Below are positions 45,668 to 56,200 of a DNA stretch of 64,000 bases, piece by piece. Both the position numbers and the translations under genes were made by a program. The stretch comes from Crossiella sp. SN42 (GTDB lineage: Bacteria; Actinomycetota; Actinomycetes; Mycobacteriales; Pseudonocardiaceae), in assembly GCF_023897065.1 (NCBI RefSeq), contig NZ_JAMHIV010000028.1, positions 95,809 to 159,808 of the forward strand. Reading direction: 5' to 3'. Below the pieces are notes generated by a model that worked only from the letters and a program-made list of their open reading frames with translations, had not been told where the DNA came from and made no database searches. How positions within the stretch are numbered: the first letter of the stretch is position 1; each line of letters begins with the position of its first letter.

Positions 45668-47187
45668 CCGCTCACGCTCTCGCGCTCACGCCGGGCGAGC
45701 ACGGACTTGCGCTGGCCGTAGGCGAAGTAGAGCACCACGCCGGCGAGCATCCAGACGCCGAAGCGGACCCAGGTGAGGGCGGTCAGGTTCAGCATCAGCC
45801 ACAGGCAGGCGATGATCGCCACGATCGGCACGAACGGCACCCACGGGGTGCGGAAGCCGCGCTTGAGGTCGGGCCGGGTCTTGCGCAGCACCAGCACACC
45901 GGCGGAGACCAGCGCGAAGGCGAACAGCGTGCCGACGTTGACCATCTCTTCCAGTCGCCCGGCGTCGAAGAAACCGGCCGCGATGGCGACCACGATGCCG
46001 ACGAACAGGGTGGCGCGCACCGGGGTGCCGTGCTTGCCGGTCTTGGCCAGGCCCTGCGGGACCAGGCCGTCGCGGGACATGGCGAACAGCACCCGGCTCT
46101 GGCCCAGCAGCAGCACCATGACCACGGTGGTCAGACCGGCCAGCGCGCCGATGGCGATGATGCTGGCCGCCCAGGTGACCCCGACGTCGGAGAAGGCCGA
46201 GGCCAGCGTGGAGCGCACCGGTTTGCCGTCCGGGCCTGGCTTGGTGGCCAGCGCGGTGTACGGGCGCATGCCGGTGACCACCAGGGACACCGCGATGTAG
46301 AGCACGGTGACCACGGCCAGCGAGCCGAGGATGCCGCGCGGCACGTCGCGCTGCGGGTTGCGGGTCTCCTCCGCGGTGGTGGCCACGATGTCGAAGCCGA
46401 TGAAGGCGAAGAACACGATGGAGGCCGCGGCGAAGACGCCGTAGAGGCCGTAGGTGCTGCTGGCCCCGCCGAAGATCAGCGAGAACAGCGACTGGTCCAG
46501 CCCACTGCCCGCGTGCGCCACCGCGCCACCGGCCTCGGCGGCCGGCGGGATGAACGGGGTGTAGTTGGCGGTGTTGATGTAGAAGAAGCCGACCAGGATG
46601 ACCAGCAGCACCACCGCGACCTTGATCGCGGTGATCACCAGGCTGACCCTGGAGGACAGCTTGGTGCCCAGGGCCAGCAGCGCGGTCAGCACCAGCACCA
46701 CGAGCACCGCGCCCCAGTCGAAGTCCAGCCCGGCGATCGAGACCGTGGTGGGCGCCTTGAGCCCGGCGATCTCCAGCACGTTGGCCAGGTAGCTGGACCA
46801 GCCCTTGCCGACCACGGCCGCGGCCAGCGCGAACTCCAGGATCAGGTCCCAGCCGAGGATCCAGGCGATGAACTCGCCGAAGGTCGCGTAGGAGAAGGTG
46901 TACGCGCTGCCCGCCACCGGCACGGTGGAGGCGAACTCGGCGTAGCAGAGCGCGGCCAGGCCACAGGTGATGGCGGCCAGCACGAAGGAGATCGTCACGC
47001 CGGGGCCGGCGATGTCCCCTGAGGTCCGCGCGGCCAGGGTGAAGATGCCCGCGCCGATCACCACCGCGACGCCGAAGACCGTGAGGTCCCAGGCGTTGAG
47101 GTCCTTCTTGAGCTTGGTCTCCGGCTCATCGGTGTCGGCGATCGACTGCTCAACGCCCTTAGTGCGCCACAAGCCACTGCCTGGCAC
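45664..47187 (-). CDS. APC family cationic amino acid permease
   Basis: 507 aa from GTG 47187, which has aggagg five bases upstream. Around 12-14 membrane spans; the family signature KKDLNAWDLTVFGVAVVIGAGIFTLAART and the substrate region AGPGVTISFVLAAITCGLAALCYAEFASTVPVAGSAYTF are typical of CAT-type transporters (SLC7-like). The M. tuberculosis neighbour is Rv3253c. It imports amino acids, probably basic ones, with protons. Confidence 0.9.
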   Translation of the reverse strand: MPGSGLWRTKGVEQSIADTDEPETKLKKDLNAWDLTVFGVAVVIGAGIFTLAARTSGDIAGPGVTISFVLAAITCGLAALCYAEFASTVPVAGSAYTFSYATFGEFIAWILGWDLILEFALAAAVVGKGWSSYLANVLEIAGLKAPTTVSIAGLDFDWGAVLVVLVLTALLALGTKLSSRVSLVITAIKVAVVLLVILVGFFYINTANYTPFIPPAAEAGGAVAHAGSGLDQSLFSLIFGGASSTYGLYGVFAAASIVFFAFIGFDIVATTAEETRNPQRDVPRGILGSLAVVTVLYIAVSLVVTGMRPYTALATKPGPDGKPVRSTLASAFSDVGVTWAASIIAIGALAGLTTVVMVLLLGQSRVLFAMSRDGLVPQGLAKTGKHGTPVRATLFVGIVVAIAAGFFDAGRLEEMVNVGTLFAFALVSAGVLVLRKTRPDLKRGFRTPWVPFVPIVAIIACLWLMLNLTALTWVRFGVWMLAGVVLYFAYGQRKSVLARRERESVSG

Positions 47188-47336
47188 GCCCAACCTCCTG
47201 AAAAAGTTCTCCCGCCTGTGCCCCGGTGGGGGCGCCCCCGACAACACTGTCGTGGGCGGCGCTCACCCTACCGGCGGACGTTCTGTGGTTTCTCCACGGT
47301 TATCCACAAATCAACGCCCGCCGGCGGCAGGAGAAC

Positions 47337-48260
47337 TCAGGCGCCTGCCTTGACCGAGTGGTCCAGGTCGGGCTCCAGGTAGATCAGCCGGGCCTCCGGC
47401 ACCTTGGCCCGCACCCGCGACTCGGCGTCGTTGATCGCCTGGGCCACCTCGGCCACGGAAAGCTTGGGCTGCAACGCGATCTTGGCCGCGACCAGCAGCT
47501 CGTCCGGGCCGATGTACTGGGTGCGGATGTGGATCACGTGGTCCACCGTGGCGGTGGCCAGCTCGTCCACGATCACCGCGAGCACGTCCGGGTTGGCGCC
47601 CTCGCCGATGAGCAGGCTCTTGGTCTCGATGATCAGGGTGATCGCGATCACGCCGAGCAGCACGCCGATGCACAGGGTGCCGATGGCGTCCCAGACCGGG
47701 TCGCCGGTCAGCACGGTCATGCCGACACCGCCGAGCGCGAGGACCAGGCCGACCAGCGCGCCGAGGTCCTCCAGCAGCACCACCGGCAGTTCCGGGGTCT
47801 TGGCGTTGCGGATGAACTGCCACCAGGTGGCGTTGCCCTTGATCTTCCTGGACTCCTGGATCGCGGTGTGGAAGCTCCAGCTCTCCAGGCCGATGGCCAC
47901 CACCAGGATGCCCACCGCGACCAGCGGCGAGGTCAGCGCTTCCGGGGCCTCCAGCTTGTGGATGCCCTCGTAGAGCGCGAACGCCGAGCCCAGGGTGAAC
48001 AGCAGCAGCGCGACCACGAAGGAGTAGAAGTACCGGTCCCGGCCGTAGCCGAACGGGTGCGACTCGCTCGGCTTGCGCGCGGCGGTCTTCTGCCCGACCA
48101 GCAGCAGCGCCTGGTTGGAGGTGTCGGCCACCGAGTGCACGGCCTCGGCGAGCATCGAGGACGAGCCGGTGATGGCGAAGCCGACGAACTTCGCGGCGGC
48201 GATCCCCGCGTTGGCGACCAATGCCGCCACGATCGCCCTGGTGCCGCCCCCTGCTGCCAC
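47337..48260 (-). CDS. Cation diffusion facilitator transporter (SLC30A9-like)
   Basis: 307 aa, about six spans plus a C-terminal cytosolic domain. The metal-site motif HSVAD in SSSMLAEAVHSVADTSNQALLL and the second half-site region VVLLEDLGALVGL agree with the CDF fold; the Ser-Glu-rich loop SESHPFGYGRDRYFYS is typical of the SLC30A9 branch. It probably exports Zn2+ or Mn2+; the ion is not certain. The gene lies between the permease and manA on the same strand. Confidence 0.9.
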   Translation of the reverse strand: MAAGGGTRAIVAALVANAGIAAAKFVGFAITGSSSMLAEAVHSVADTSNQALLLVGQKTAARKPSESHPFGYGRDRYFYSFVVALLLFTLGSAFALYEGIHKLEAPEALTSPLVAVGILVVAIGLESWSFHTAIQESRKIKGNATWWQFIRNAKTPELPVVLLEDLGALVGLVLALGGVGMTVLTGDPVWDAIGTLCIGVLLGVIAITLIIETKSLLIGEGANPDVLAVIVDELATATVDHVIHIRTQYIGPDELLVAAKIALQPKLSVAEVAQAINDAESRVRAKVPEARLIYLEPDLDHSVKAGA

Positions 48261-48319
48261 AACAACTCCTCGTGGTGTCGTGTCCGGATTGTCCTGCCCC
48301 GGCTGGTCCGGAGGGGAGA

Positions 48320-49555
48320 CTAGCCGTCCGTGCCCGCGGTCGCGCGGAAGACCTGCAGATCGGTGCCGGCGAGGTTGGACACCCTGGTCTTCGGATCACC
48401 GGCGGCCAGCCAGGCCGAGGCGCCGCGGGGCAGCTCCAGCCGGGTGCCGTCCTCGGCGGTGAGCAGGGCTTTCCCTTGCGTGCACAGGAGGATCTGCGGC
48501 CCGTCGGCGGGCAGCAGCACCTCCTCGGCGGCCGGGGCGCCGGCCGGGATGTCCACCCTGGACAGCTCGAACTCCGGCGCGGGCGTCGGGTACGCGGTGA
48601 GGTGGCGGCTGACCCGCTCGCCGCGCAGCACCGGCATGTCCCCGCAGGAGAAGTCCAGCACCCGCAGCAGTTCCGGCACGTCCACGTGCTTGGGGGTCAG
48701 GCCGCCGCGCAGGATGTTGTCGGAGTTGGCCAGGATCTCCACGCCGGTGCCGTGCAGGTAGGCGTGCAGGTTGCCGGCGGGCAGGTGGATGGCCTCGCCG
48801 GGCTGGAGCACCAGCCGGTTCATCAGCAGCGCGGCCAGCACGCCTGCGTCGCCGGGGTGGCGTTCGCCGAGCTCCAGCACGGTGCGGCACTCCAGGGCGA
48901 ACTCGCCGCGCTCGCGCAGGTGCCGGATGCAGGCCTCCAGCAGCGGTGGCAGCAGCCCTTCCAGCGCGAGCTGGGGCAGGGTGATCCAGGTGGTGAACAA
49001 CGCGCGCAGCCCGTCCGGGCCGGGGTCGGCGGCCAGCAGCTGGGCGTGTCCGGCCAGCTCGGGCACGTCCAGCGCGGCCAGCAGCGCCACGGTCCGGTCG
49101 GCGTCCCGGAACCCGGCCAGGGCGTGGAACTCCGAGAGCGCGCAGATCAGCTCCGGCTTGGCGGTCGGGTCGGGGTAGTTGCGGTTGGGCGCGTCCCTGG
49201 GGATGCCAGCCGCCTCCTCCTTGGCGTAGCCCTCGGCGGCCTGGGCGGCCGAGGGGTGCGCCTGGATGCTCAGCGGCTCCTCGGCGGCGAGCACCTTGAG
49301 CAGGAACGGCAGCCGGTTGTCCCAGCGGCGGGCGCAGGCCTTGCCGAGGTGGAACTCCGGTTCACCGTTGATCGCGGCCAGCAGCGAGGTCTCCGCGCCG
49401 TCCGGGCCGAGCAGCGTGGACGGGTCGCCGGGATGGGCGCCCAGCCACAGCTCGGCCTCCGGGTGCGGGGCCGGGACCTCGCGCCCGAGCAGTTCCGCGA
49501 TCACGGTGCGCGAGCCCCACGCGTAGGGCCGCACCGCGTTGCGCAGCAGGTCCAC
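48320..49555 (-). CDS. manA: Mannose-6-phosphate isomerase, type I
   Basis: 411 aa. Zinc site residues are in LSIQAHPSAAQA, TAKPELICAL and LPAGNLHAYLHGTG; the family opener MDLLRNAVRPYAWGSRTVIAELLG is present, and the cupin repeats extend to the C-terminus. It interconverts fructose-6-P and mannose-6-P, feeding GDP-mannose for mannans, lipomannan-type glycans and protein mannosylation. It heads the 3' end of a mannose cluster (manA, SIS protein, Trm112-like, manB), all on the minus strand. Confidence 0.94.
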   Translation of the reverse strand: MDLLRNAVRPYAWGSRTVIAELLGREVPAPHPEAELWLGAHPGDPSTLLGPDGAETSLLAAINGEPEFHLGKACARRWDNRLPFLLKVLAAEEPLSIQAHPSAAQAAEGYAKEEAAGIPRDAPNRNYPDPTAKPELICALSEFHALAGFRDADRTVALLAALDVPELAGHAQLLAADPGPDGLRALFTTWITLPQLALEGLLPPLLEACIRHLRERGEFALECRTVLELGERHPGDAGVLAALLMNRLVLQPGEAIHLPAGNLHAYLHGTGVEILANSDNILRGGLTPKHVDVPELLRVLDFSCGDMPVLRGERVSRHLTAYPTPAPEFELSRVDIPAGAPAAEEVLLPADGPQILLCTQGKALLTAEDGTRLELPRGASAWLAAGDPKTRVSNLAGTDLQVFRATAGTDG

Positions 49556-49599
49556 TGTTCCTTCTCACTTCCTGGTTCGGGTCTCGCGGGTCGCTCGCC

Positions 49600-50691
49600 T
49601 CAGGCGATGACCGGCGACACCACTCCCGGCCCGCCCAGCGTGCCGGCGGCCAGCCCCAGGTACAGGGCGGCCAGGTCGAAGCGCACCGCGAGCAGCGCGG
49701 CGCACAGGGCCTCGTCGCCGGTGACCTCCTCGGCCGGGGCCACCAGGTCGGCGCCGGGGAGGGTGTCCTCGGCGGCGCGGCGGGTGGCATCGGCGATCGG
49801 GCCGCGGCGGACCGCGAGCAGCAGCACCCGCGGGGTCGGCCCGGTGGACAGGTCGTCCGGGTCGGCGAACAGGTCGTGGCCGGATGTGCCCTGCACGGCC
49901 GCGCGGTGCAGCGCGGGCCGGAGCACGGCCTGCGGGTATCCGGCCACGTCGGAGACCACTCCGGCGAAGGTGGCCAGTGACTGCGCGGCGTGCGCGGCCA
50001 CCGCGGTGGCGACGTGGTCGAGCCCCCAGAGCAACGGGGTCCGGTCGGCCAGCCGGAGCGCGAGCGCCTTGGCCGGGTTGACGAAGGACTCGTGCATCGG
50101 GTGGTCGCGTTCGGCCTCCCGGTCCAGCTCGTCGGCGATCAGGCCGACGTCGGTGCGCAGCAGGCCGAGCTTGGTGACCGTGAGCAGCCCGGCGGCCAGC
50201 GCGCGGGCGAAGCCCAGGCCGTGCGGCGCGTGCACCCGTGGCGGCAGCAGCAGGGCCTGGCCGGCGGCCGCGGCGGCCACCGGGCCCTCCGCGGGCGCGG
50301 TGAGCACGATCCGCGCGCCGCGGCGGGCGGCGCGGTCGATGGACTCGGCGAGCACCGGGTCACCGGGGTCGTCGGCGTGCGCGATGATCATGTCCAGCGC
50401 GCCGATCCAGGTGGGCACCACGTCGGTGACCACCACCGGCACCGGGCAGGCCGGGCCGAGCAGCGCGGCCAGCAGCGCCGCGGCCGCCGGGCCGACACCG
50501 GGCCTGGTGAGCAGCACCAGCGCGCGGGGGCGGTCTTCGGCGAGCCGGTCGAGGCCGAACTCCTGCGCGGCCTCGATGGTCGAGCGCATCTGGGCGCCCG
50601 CCGAGGCGGCCGCCCGCAACAGCCCTCCGGTGTCGGCCTCGGCGAGCCGGGCCGGGTCGTCGAGCAGGACGTCGTCGAGCACCAGGGTCAC
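49600..50691 (-). CDS. SIS domain protein (Rv3256c/TobH-like)
   Basis: 363 aa. Two SIS-like halves: RALVLLTRPGVGPAAAALLAALL and PRVLLLAVRRGP near the C-terminus, plus PTWIGALDMIIAHADDPGDPVLAESIDRAARRGARIVLTAP typical of sugar-isomerase folds. The protein resembles bifunctional phosphoglucose/phosphomannose isomerases but lacks motifs that would prove activity. Always placed between manA and phosphomannomutase in actinobacteria, so a role in mannose-phosphate metabolism or its regulation is likely. Overlaps the Trm112-like gene by 4 nt. Confidence 0.85.
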   Translation of the reverse strand: MTLVLDDVLLDDPARLAEADTGGLLRAAASAGAQMRSTIEAAQEFGLDRLAEDRPRALVLLTRPGVGPAAAALLAALLGPACPVPVVVTDVVPTWIGALDMIIAHADDPGDPVLAESIDRAARRGARIVLTAPAEGPVAAAAAGQALLLPPRVHAPHGLGFARALAAGLLTVTKLGLLRTDVGLIADELDREAERDHPMHESFVNPAKALALRLADRTPLLWGLDHVATAVAAHAAQSLATFAGVVSDVAGYPQAVLRPALHRAAVQGTSGHDLFADPDDLSTGPTPRVLLLAVRRGPIADATRRAAEDTLPGADLVAPAEEVTGDEALCAALLAVRFDLAALYLGLAAGTLGGPGVVSPVIA

Positions 50692-50915
50692 CCTGCGGCG
50701 GACGGCCCGTCGGTGGCGGGGCCACCCTCGGCTTCGTCGAGCAGCAGCACCGGGATGCCGTCGCGCACCGGGAACCGGCGGGTGCAGGCGGTGCAGGACA
50801 GGTAGTCGGCCTCGGCGTCATCGGGTGTGCCGGGGGTCAGCTTGCCGTGCACGGGGCACGGGCAGGCCAGGATCTCCAGCAGATCCGGGTCGAGCTGCGT
50901 GGACACGGTGCTCAC
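50688..50915 (-). CDS. Trm112 family zinc-ribbon protein
   Basis: 75 aa. ILACPCPVHG and LSCTACTRRFPVRDGIPVLLLDEA form the Trm112/YcaR zinc-ribbon pattern, with one Cys pair replaced by C-P-C. Bacterial members are small stabilising partners of enzymes. It starts 14 bp after manB and its stop overlaps the SIS gene, so all are one operon. A partner enzyme is not known; the in-frame GTG at Val4 is an alternative start. Confidence 0.86.
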   Translation of the reverse strand: MSTVSTQLDPDLLEILACPCPVHGKLTPGTPDDAEADYLSCTACTRRFPVRDGIPVLLLDEAEGGPATDGPSAAG

Positions 50916-50929
50916 CTCTGTTTCCCTCC

Positions 50930-52279
50930 TCAGGCCCGGACGATCGCCAGGACCTCGTCGCGCAGCGCGGCGACGGCCTCGGCGTCCTTGGCCTCGATGT
51001 TCAGTCGCAGCAGCGGCTCGGTGTTGGAGGCGCGCAGGTTGAACCAGGAGCCGTCCGGCAGCTCGATGGTGAGCCCGTCCAGCTCGTCCAGCGTCACCCC
51101 GTCCCTGCCGCCGAAGGCCGCCTTGATCGCGGCCAGCCGGTCCGCCTGGTCGTGCACGGTGGAGTTGATCTCACCGGAGGCGGCGTAGCGGGCGAAGTCC
51201 CTGGTGATCTCGGCCAGCGACTTGTCCTGCTCGCCGAGCGCGGCCAGCACGTGCATGGCGGCCAGCATGCCGGTGTCGGCCCGCCAGAAGTCCCGGAAGT
51301 AGTAGTGCGCGGAGTGCTCGCCGCCGAAGATGGCGCCGGTCTCGGCCATGGTCTGCTTGATGAAGGAGTGCCCGACCCTGGTGCGCACCGGCTTGCCGCC
51401 GTGCTCGGCGACGATCTCCGGCACGCCCTTGGAGGTGATCAGGTTGTGGATGATCGTGCCGCCCGGCTCCTTGGCCAGCTCGCGCACCGCGACCAGCGCG
51501 GTGATCGCGCTCGGCGAGACCGGGTCGCCGTTGGCGTCGACCACGAAGCAGCGGTCGGCGTCGCCGTCGAAGGCGATGCCCGCGTCCGCGCCGATCTCGC
51601 GCACCTTGGCCTGCAGGTCCACGATGTTCTTCGGGTCCAGCGGGTTGGCCTCGTGGTTGGGGAAGTTGCCGTCGAGCTCGAAGTACATCGGCACGACCTC
51701 GATGGGCAGGCCCTTGAACACCTCGGGCACGGTGTAGCCGCCCATGCCGTTGCCCGCGTCCACCACGATCTTCAGCGGCCGGATGCCGGTGAGGTCGACC
51801 AGGCCGCGCAGGTAGGCGGCGTAGTCGGTGAGCAGGTCGCGCTCGGAGACCGAGCCGCGGGCGCCGAGGAACTCGGGCACGCCCTGCTCGACCATCTCGC
51901 GGATCTCGGTGAGCCCGCTGTCCTGGCCGACCGGCGCGGCGCCAGCGCGGCAGAGCTTGATGCCGTTGTACTGGGCCGGGTTGTGGCTGGCGGTGAACAT
52001 CGCGCCGGGCAGGTTCAGCTTGCCGGAGGCGAAGTAGAGCATGTCCGTGCTGGCCAGGCCGATGGAGACGGCGTCGACGCCCTGGGCGGTGACCCCCTCG
52101 GCGAAGGCGGTGGCGAAGCCGGGTGAGGACTCGCGCATGTCGTGCCCGATGACCACGGCGGGGCCACCGACGAGCCGGGCGAAGGCCGCACCGAGGTCGC
52201 GCACCACGTCGGTGTCGAGCTGTTCTCCCACCAACCCGCGGACGTCGTAGGCCTTGACGATGCCGGACAGGTCTCGCAC
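50930..52279 (-). CDS. manB: Phosphomannomutase/phosphoglucomutase
   Basis: 449 aa. Catalytic phosphoserine loop MFTASHNPAQYNG, Mg site IAFDGDADRCFVVD, sugar loop GGEHSAHYYFRDFW and C-terminal phosphate loop LRASNTEPLLRLNIEA are all complete. It turns mannose-6-P into mannose-1-P (and may also act on glucose phosphates) for GDP-mannose. It follows the M. tuberculosis order (Rv3257c). Confidence 0.95.
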   Translation of the reverse strand: MRDLSGIVKAYDVRGLVGEQLDTDVVRDLGAAFARLVGGPAVVIGHDMRESSPGFATAFAEGVTAQGVDAVSIGLASTDMLYFASGKLNLPGAMFTASHNPAQYNGIKLCRAGAAPVGQDSGLTEIREMVEQGVPEFLGARGSVSERDLLTDYAAYLRGLVDLTGIRPLKIVVDAGNGMGGYTVPEVFKGLPIEVVPMYFELDGNFPNHEANPLDPKNIVDLQAKVREIGADAGIAFDGDADRCFVVDANGDPVSPSAITALVAVRELAKEPGGTIIHNLITSKGVPEIVAEHGGKPVRTRVGHSFIKQTMAETGAIFGGEHSAHYYFRDFWRADTGMLAAMHVLAALGEQDKSLAEITRDFARYAASGEINSTVHDQADRLAAIKAAFGGRDGVTLDELDGLTIELPDGSWFNLRASNTEPLLRLNIEAKDAEAVAALRDEVLAIVRA

Positions 52280-52349
52280 GCCTTCTCCTGACTTCGGCTC
52301 ACTTGGACAGCTGCCCCGAAGCCTACCGGCGGCGACTCTGCGGTTGTGT

Positions 52350-52709
52350 TCAGTCCTCGAGAGGGTCTGGGAGCACCCTTAGGTGGCCGCGTCGGCCGGT
52401 GCCGTAGGCGGGCTCGGTCGCTTCGATCGGGCGGTCCGCCCGGCCTGCCTCACGCACCGCCTCGGCCAGCGCGGTCAGGTCGTCCACCGTAGGTTGGGGA
52501 ACGGCGAACTCGCCCTCGTGCCGGACGACCTCCCACCCACGGGGGGCGGTGAGCCGCATCGCGTGCTGTTCACACAGGTCGTAGCTGTGCGGCTCGGAAT
52601 AGGTGGCCAGCGGCCCGACGACCGCGGTGGAGTCGGCGTAGGCGTAGGTCAGCGTCGCAACGGCCGGGTTCGTGCACCCGGTCCGCGAGCACCTTCTTAC
52701 GCTCCGCAC
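52350..52709 (-). CDS. DUF3499 family protein (Rv3258c-like)
   Basis: About 119 aa from GTG 52709; an upstream GTG at 52754 would add 15 residues, and ggagg lies between the two. RRCSRTGC, YADSTAVVGPLATYSEPHSYDLCEQHAMRLTAPRGWEVV is the family core with Cys pairs that could bind zinc. The tail is variable and acidic. Function unknown, but the gene is conserved beside whiB2 and the mannose genes in actinobacteria. Confidence 0.87.
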   Translation of the reverse strand: MRSVRRCSRTGCTNPAVATLTYAYADSTAVVGPLATYSEPHSYDLCEQHAMRLTAPRGWEVVRHEGEFAVPQPTVDDLTALAEAVREAGRADRPIEATEPAYGTGRRGHLRVLPDPLED

Positions 52710-52778
52710 GATTGGGGACGATAGCGCCTCCTGTCCACCCTGTGCGGCAGGCACGCGGATGACATCCGCGTACCCTCA

Positions 52779-53258
52779 GTGGCCGTGGTGATGGCAAGGG
52801 GTACCCGACGGGGGATCAGGCAGCGTCGGGACCGGCACGGGCGAGGTATGCGAGGGCAGCTCTACCCCTCGACGATGCCCGCTGCCCGCAGTCGCTCGGA
52901 GCGTTTCGACGCGGTGGTGCTGGAGGCCCTGGAGCCGATCGAGCAGCGCTGGCGCAACGAGCTGACCCAGCTGGACGTCGCGGTGGACGACGTCCCTGAG
53001 CTGCCCTCGGCCAAACCCGAGGCGCTGAGCTGGGGCGATGACGTGGTCGAGGACGGCAACGTGCCGCTGGCCCGGCTGGTGCCGGCCGGCGTGGACCGCC
53101 GCGGCCTGCCCACCCGGGCGCGCATCGTGCTCTACCGCCGTCCGCTGGAAGCCCGCGCGAAGGACGGCGCGGACCTCTCCGACCTGGTGCACGACGTGCT
53201 CGTCGAACAGGTCGCCACCTACCTCGGCCTGGACCCGGAAGTCATCGACGGCGACTAG
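52779..53258 (+). CDS. Zincin-like metallopeptidase family protein (Rv3259-like), motif degenerate
   Basis: 159 aa; the true start may be one of several ATGs before the core at RSERFDAVVLEALEPIEQRW. The conserved block GLPTRARIVLYRRPLEARAKDG...LSDLVHDVLVEQVATYLGLDPEVID corresponds to the PF06262-type zincin family, where other members have HExxH. Here it reads HDVLVEQ, so catalytic zinc binding is doubtful, as in several actinobacterial homologues. Divergent from DUF3499, and its 3' end overlaps the giant GT2 gene by 17 bp. Confidence 0.8.
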   Translation: MAVVMARGTRRGIRQRRDRHGRGMRGQLYPSTMPAARSRSERFDAVVLEALEPIEQRWRNELTQLDVAVDDVPELPSAKPEALSWGDDVVEDGNVPLARLVPAGVDRRGLPTRARIVLYRRPLEARAKDGADLSDLVHDVLVEQVATYLGLDPEVIDGD

Positions 53259-56200
53259 GCACCGCGGTCAGCGCGGTGAACAGAGCGATCGCCGCCTGGG
53301 CCAGCAACAGCAAAGTCGGCAGGGTGGCCGGCACTGTGACGCGGATCTCGGCCGCGGTTTCCGGCAGGGCGACCGCGACCAGGTGGCCGTAGGCCCTGGC
53401 CAGCGGAACCTCTCGGCCGTGGACAGTGGCCAGCCAGCCACGCTCGTCCTCGGCGGCGACCACCAGCACCCGGCCCAGCGGCCCGGCGCTGACCGCGACA
53501 GCGATCTCCGGTGGCCGGGCCTCGACCGAGGTGAACTCGACTCCTCCGGCCGGGATGCCGCCAGTGCGGGCGCGCAGCGCGGCCTCGCCGGCCAGCAGGG
53601 TGACCGGGCCGCGGGCGGTGGGCAGGCGCAGCACCGGGCGGCCGTCGGTGGCGGTGGCGTCGGCCACCACCAGGTCGGGGGCTGAGGCGCGGACCCTGGC
53701 AGCGGTGTCCGGGTCGGGCAGCAGCAGGAACCGGATGCCGCTGGCACCGGCGGACTGCAGGGCGGCGCGGACGGCCTCCGAGGTGCCGGCGCGCAGGGCG
53801 GTGGCGGTGTCGTTGATCCGCTGGGCGGCGCCTGGCGCGGCCAGCACGTCGTCATCGCCGAAGCGGGGCAGGCGGCCGGTGGTCTGGCGGCTGGGCTGGC
53901 CGAACGCGCCGACCTCCAGCACCGCGGCGCCGGTCTCGCGCAGCTCGGCCAGCAGGCTGTTCACCAGCACCGGCGGCGCGGACTTCAACGGGCCGTCCGG
54001 GCCAACGAGCAGCGTGCTCGCGGCGAGGGCGGCCAGGGTCGCGGCTCCGGTGCCGGCGAGCAGGCGGACCGGGATCGCGGCCGGCGGGCCGGGCAGGGCG
54101 GCGGTGAGCACGATCCAGGCCAGGCCGCAGGCGGCCAGCAGCAGCGGGGCGCCGGTCCAGCCGGTGCTGGGCGGGCCGCCGTTGACCGGGGTGACCTCGA
54201 TCAGCCCGGTCGCGATGGCCGCGGCCGCGCCCAGTGCGAACAGGGCCAGACCGGGCAGCATCAGCGGGCGGGGGCGCAGCACCGCGGCGGTCAGCGCGGC
54301 CAGCACCGCGACCAGGCCGAGCCAGGGCAGCGCACCGGGGCCGCCGGGGTAGAGGGCCAGCAGGTCGAGCGGGTTGGCGCGGGTCTCCCGGATCGGGGCT
54401 CCGGTGCCGTGCAGCAGCACCGAGGGGTGCCGCAGCACCTGCGCCGGCCAGGGCAGCTGGAGTGCCAGCGGCAGCAGCACCAGGGTGAACAGCGCGGCCA
54501 CCCGGCGGCGGCCTTCGCCCGGCACCAGCACGAACCCGGTCAGCGCGGCCAGCAGCACGAGCAGGTGCGGCAGCGGGTGGAAGGCGCCCAGCACGGCCAG
54601 CGCGAGCGCGGTGGCGCAGGTGACCGACAGCCAGCCGATGTCCGGCCGCCGGGGCCACAGGATCGCGGCCACCCCGGCCAGCACCGGCGGCAGCAGGATG
54701 TGCGCGACCACCACGTCCAGCCTGCCCTGCGCGGTGGCGGCGGTGGCGATGGGCAGCAGCGCGTACCCGGCGGCCACCGCGGCCCGGACCGCGCGCGAGG
54801 CACGCAGGCGGCGGGTGGCCAGGTAGGCGGTCAGCCCGGCCAGCGGCAGGTCGCCGAGCAGCAGCACCGAGACCACCGCTGACGGGCCGCCGAACACCGA
54901 ACCCAGCACCGCGAGCACCCCGGCGGTCATCGGCGCGGGCGCGATGCTGCCGCCCGCGACCGGTTGCCAGGTGGCCACGTAGCCGGCCCAGGTCTCGCCG
55001 AGGCTCCCGGCGGGCAGCAGCCTGCCGCCGGCGAGGTCGCCGCCGAGCCGGGCCCACTGGGTGGCCAGCGCCAGCACGGTCAGGCCGAGCACCAGGAACA
55101 GCACCGGGCTGAGTAACAGCTCGCGCAGCACCCGGCCGCGGTCGATCTCCACCAGCACCAGCTCGGCCGGTCGCGGGGTGCCGCGCGGCACCGGCGAGGG
55201 CCGGGGGCGCGGGCTGGGCCTGCGCTGGAGCGCCGCGGTGGCCGCGACCTCGACCACCACCGGTCCGGCAGGCCTGCGCAGCCCGGCGGGTCCCAACCTG
55301 CGCGCGGCGTCCCGGCGGCGGCTCGGTCCGAGCGCGCCGGCGGGCAGTGCGGGTGGGCCGGGACGGCGTTGTGGCGCACCGGGTTCGGTCCACTCCGGCA
55401 CCGGGCTGGCCGGGATCCGGCCGAGGCTGACATCGGCGCGCACCCGGTTGCGCAGCAGGTGCAGCAGCCCGCCCTGCACCGCGTTGCGCAGCCTGGTGAG
55501 CCGGGAGGTGAACAGTCCGCGGATCTCCGATGGCGGCACGGTGCGGGTGGCGGCGCGGGATCGCCGCGCGGCCAGCAGACCGGCCCGGCCGCCGAAGAGG
55601 TAGCCCAGGGCGGCCAGCTCGGCGCCCGCGGAAGTTGTCCGGCGCAGCAACAGGAAACCCAGCGCGCGCAGCAGGCACAGCACCGCGAGCCGGGGCAGGC
55701 CGAGCACGAAGGAGGGCAGGCTGGTGTTGACCAGGAAGGTGCGCAGGCCGTGCGCGCGGCGGGCGCGGGCCAGGCTGGGCACCGCGTGCACCGGTCGCTG
55801 ATCCCGTTCCGCGGCACGGGCATGCCGGATCCGGGCGGTGGGCACCAGCAGCACCAGGTGCCCGGCCAGGTTGGCCCGCCAGCCGAGGTCGATGTCGTCG
55901 CAGCCCAGTGGCAGCGCGGGATCCAGCCCGCCGAGGGCCTCCCAGACCTCGCGCCGGACCAGCGCGCCCGCGGTGCCGACCGCGAGCACGTCCCGGCTCT
56001 GGTCGAAGCCGCCGCCGTGCGCCAGTTCCGCGCCGGAGATGCCGGTCTGGGTGTGGCCGGAGGCGTCCAGGGACAGCCCGCCCTGCACCACCAGCCTGGG
56101 GTCGGCCCAGTCCACCGCGAGCGGGCCGAGGATGGCCGCCGACGGCGCGAGCTCGGCGGTGCTCAGCAGGGCGGGCAGGCAGTCGGGTTCGGGCGCGGAG

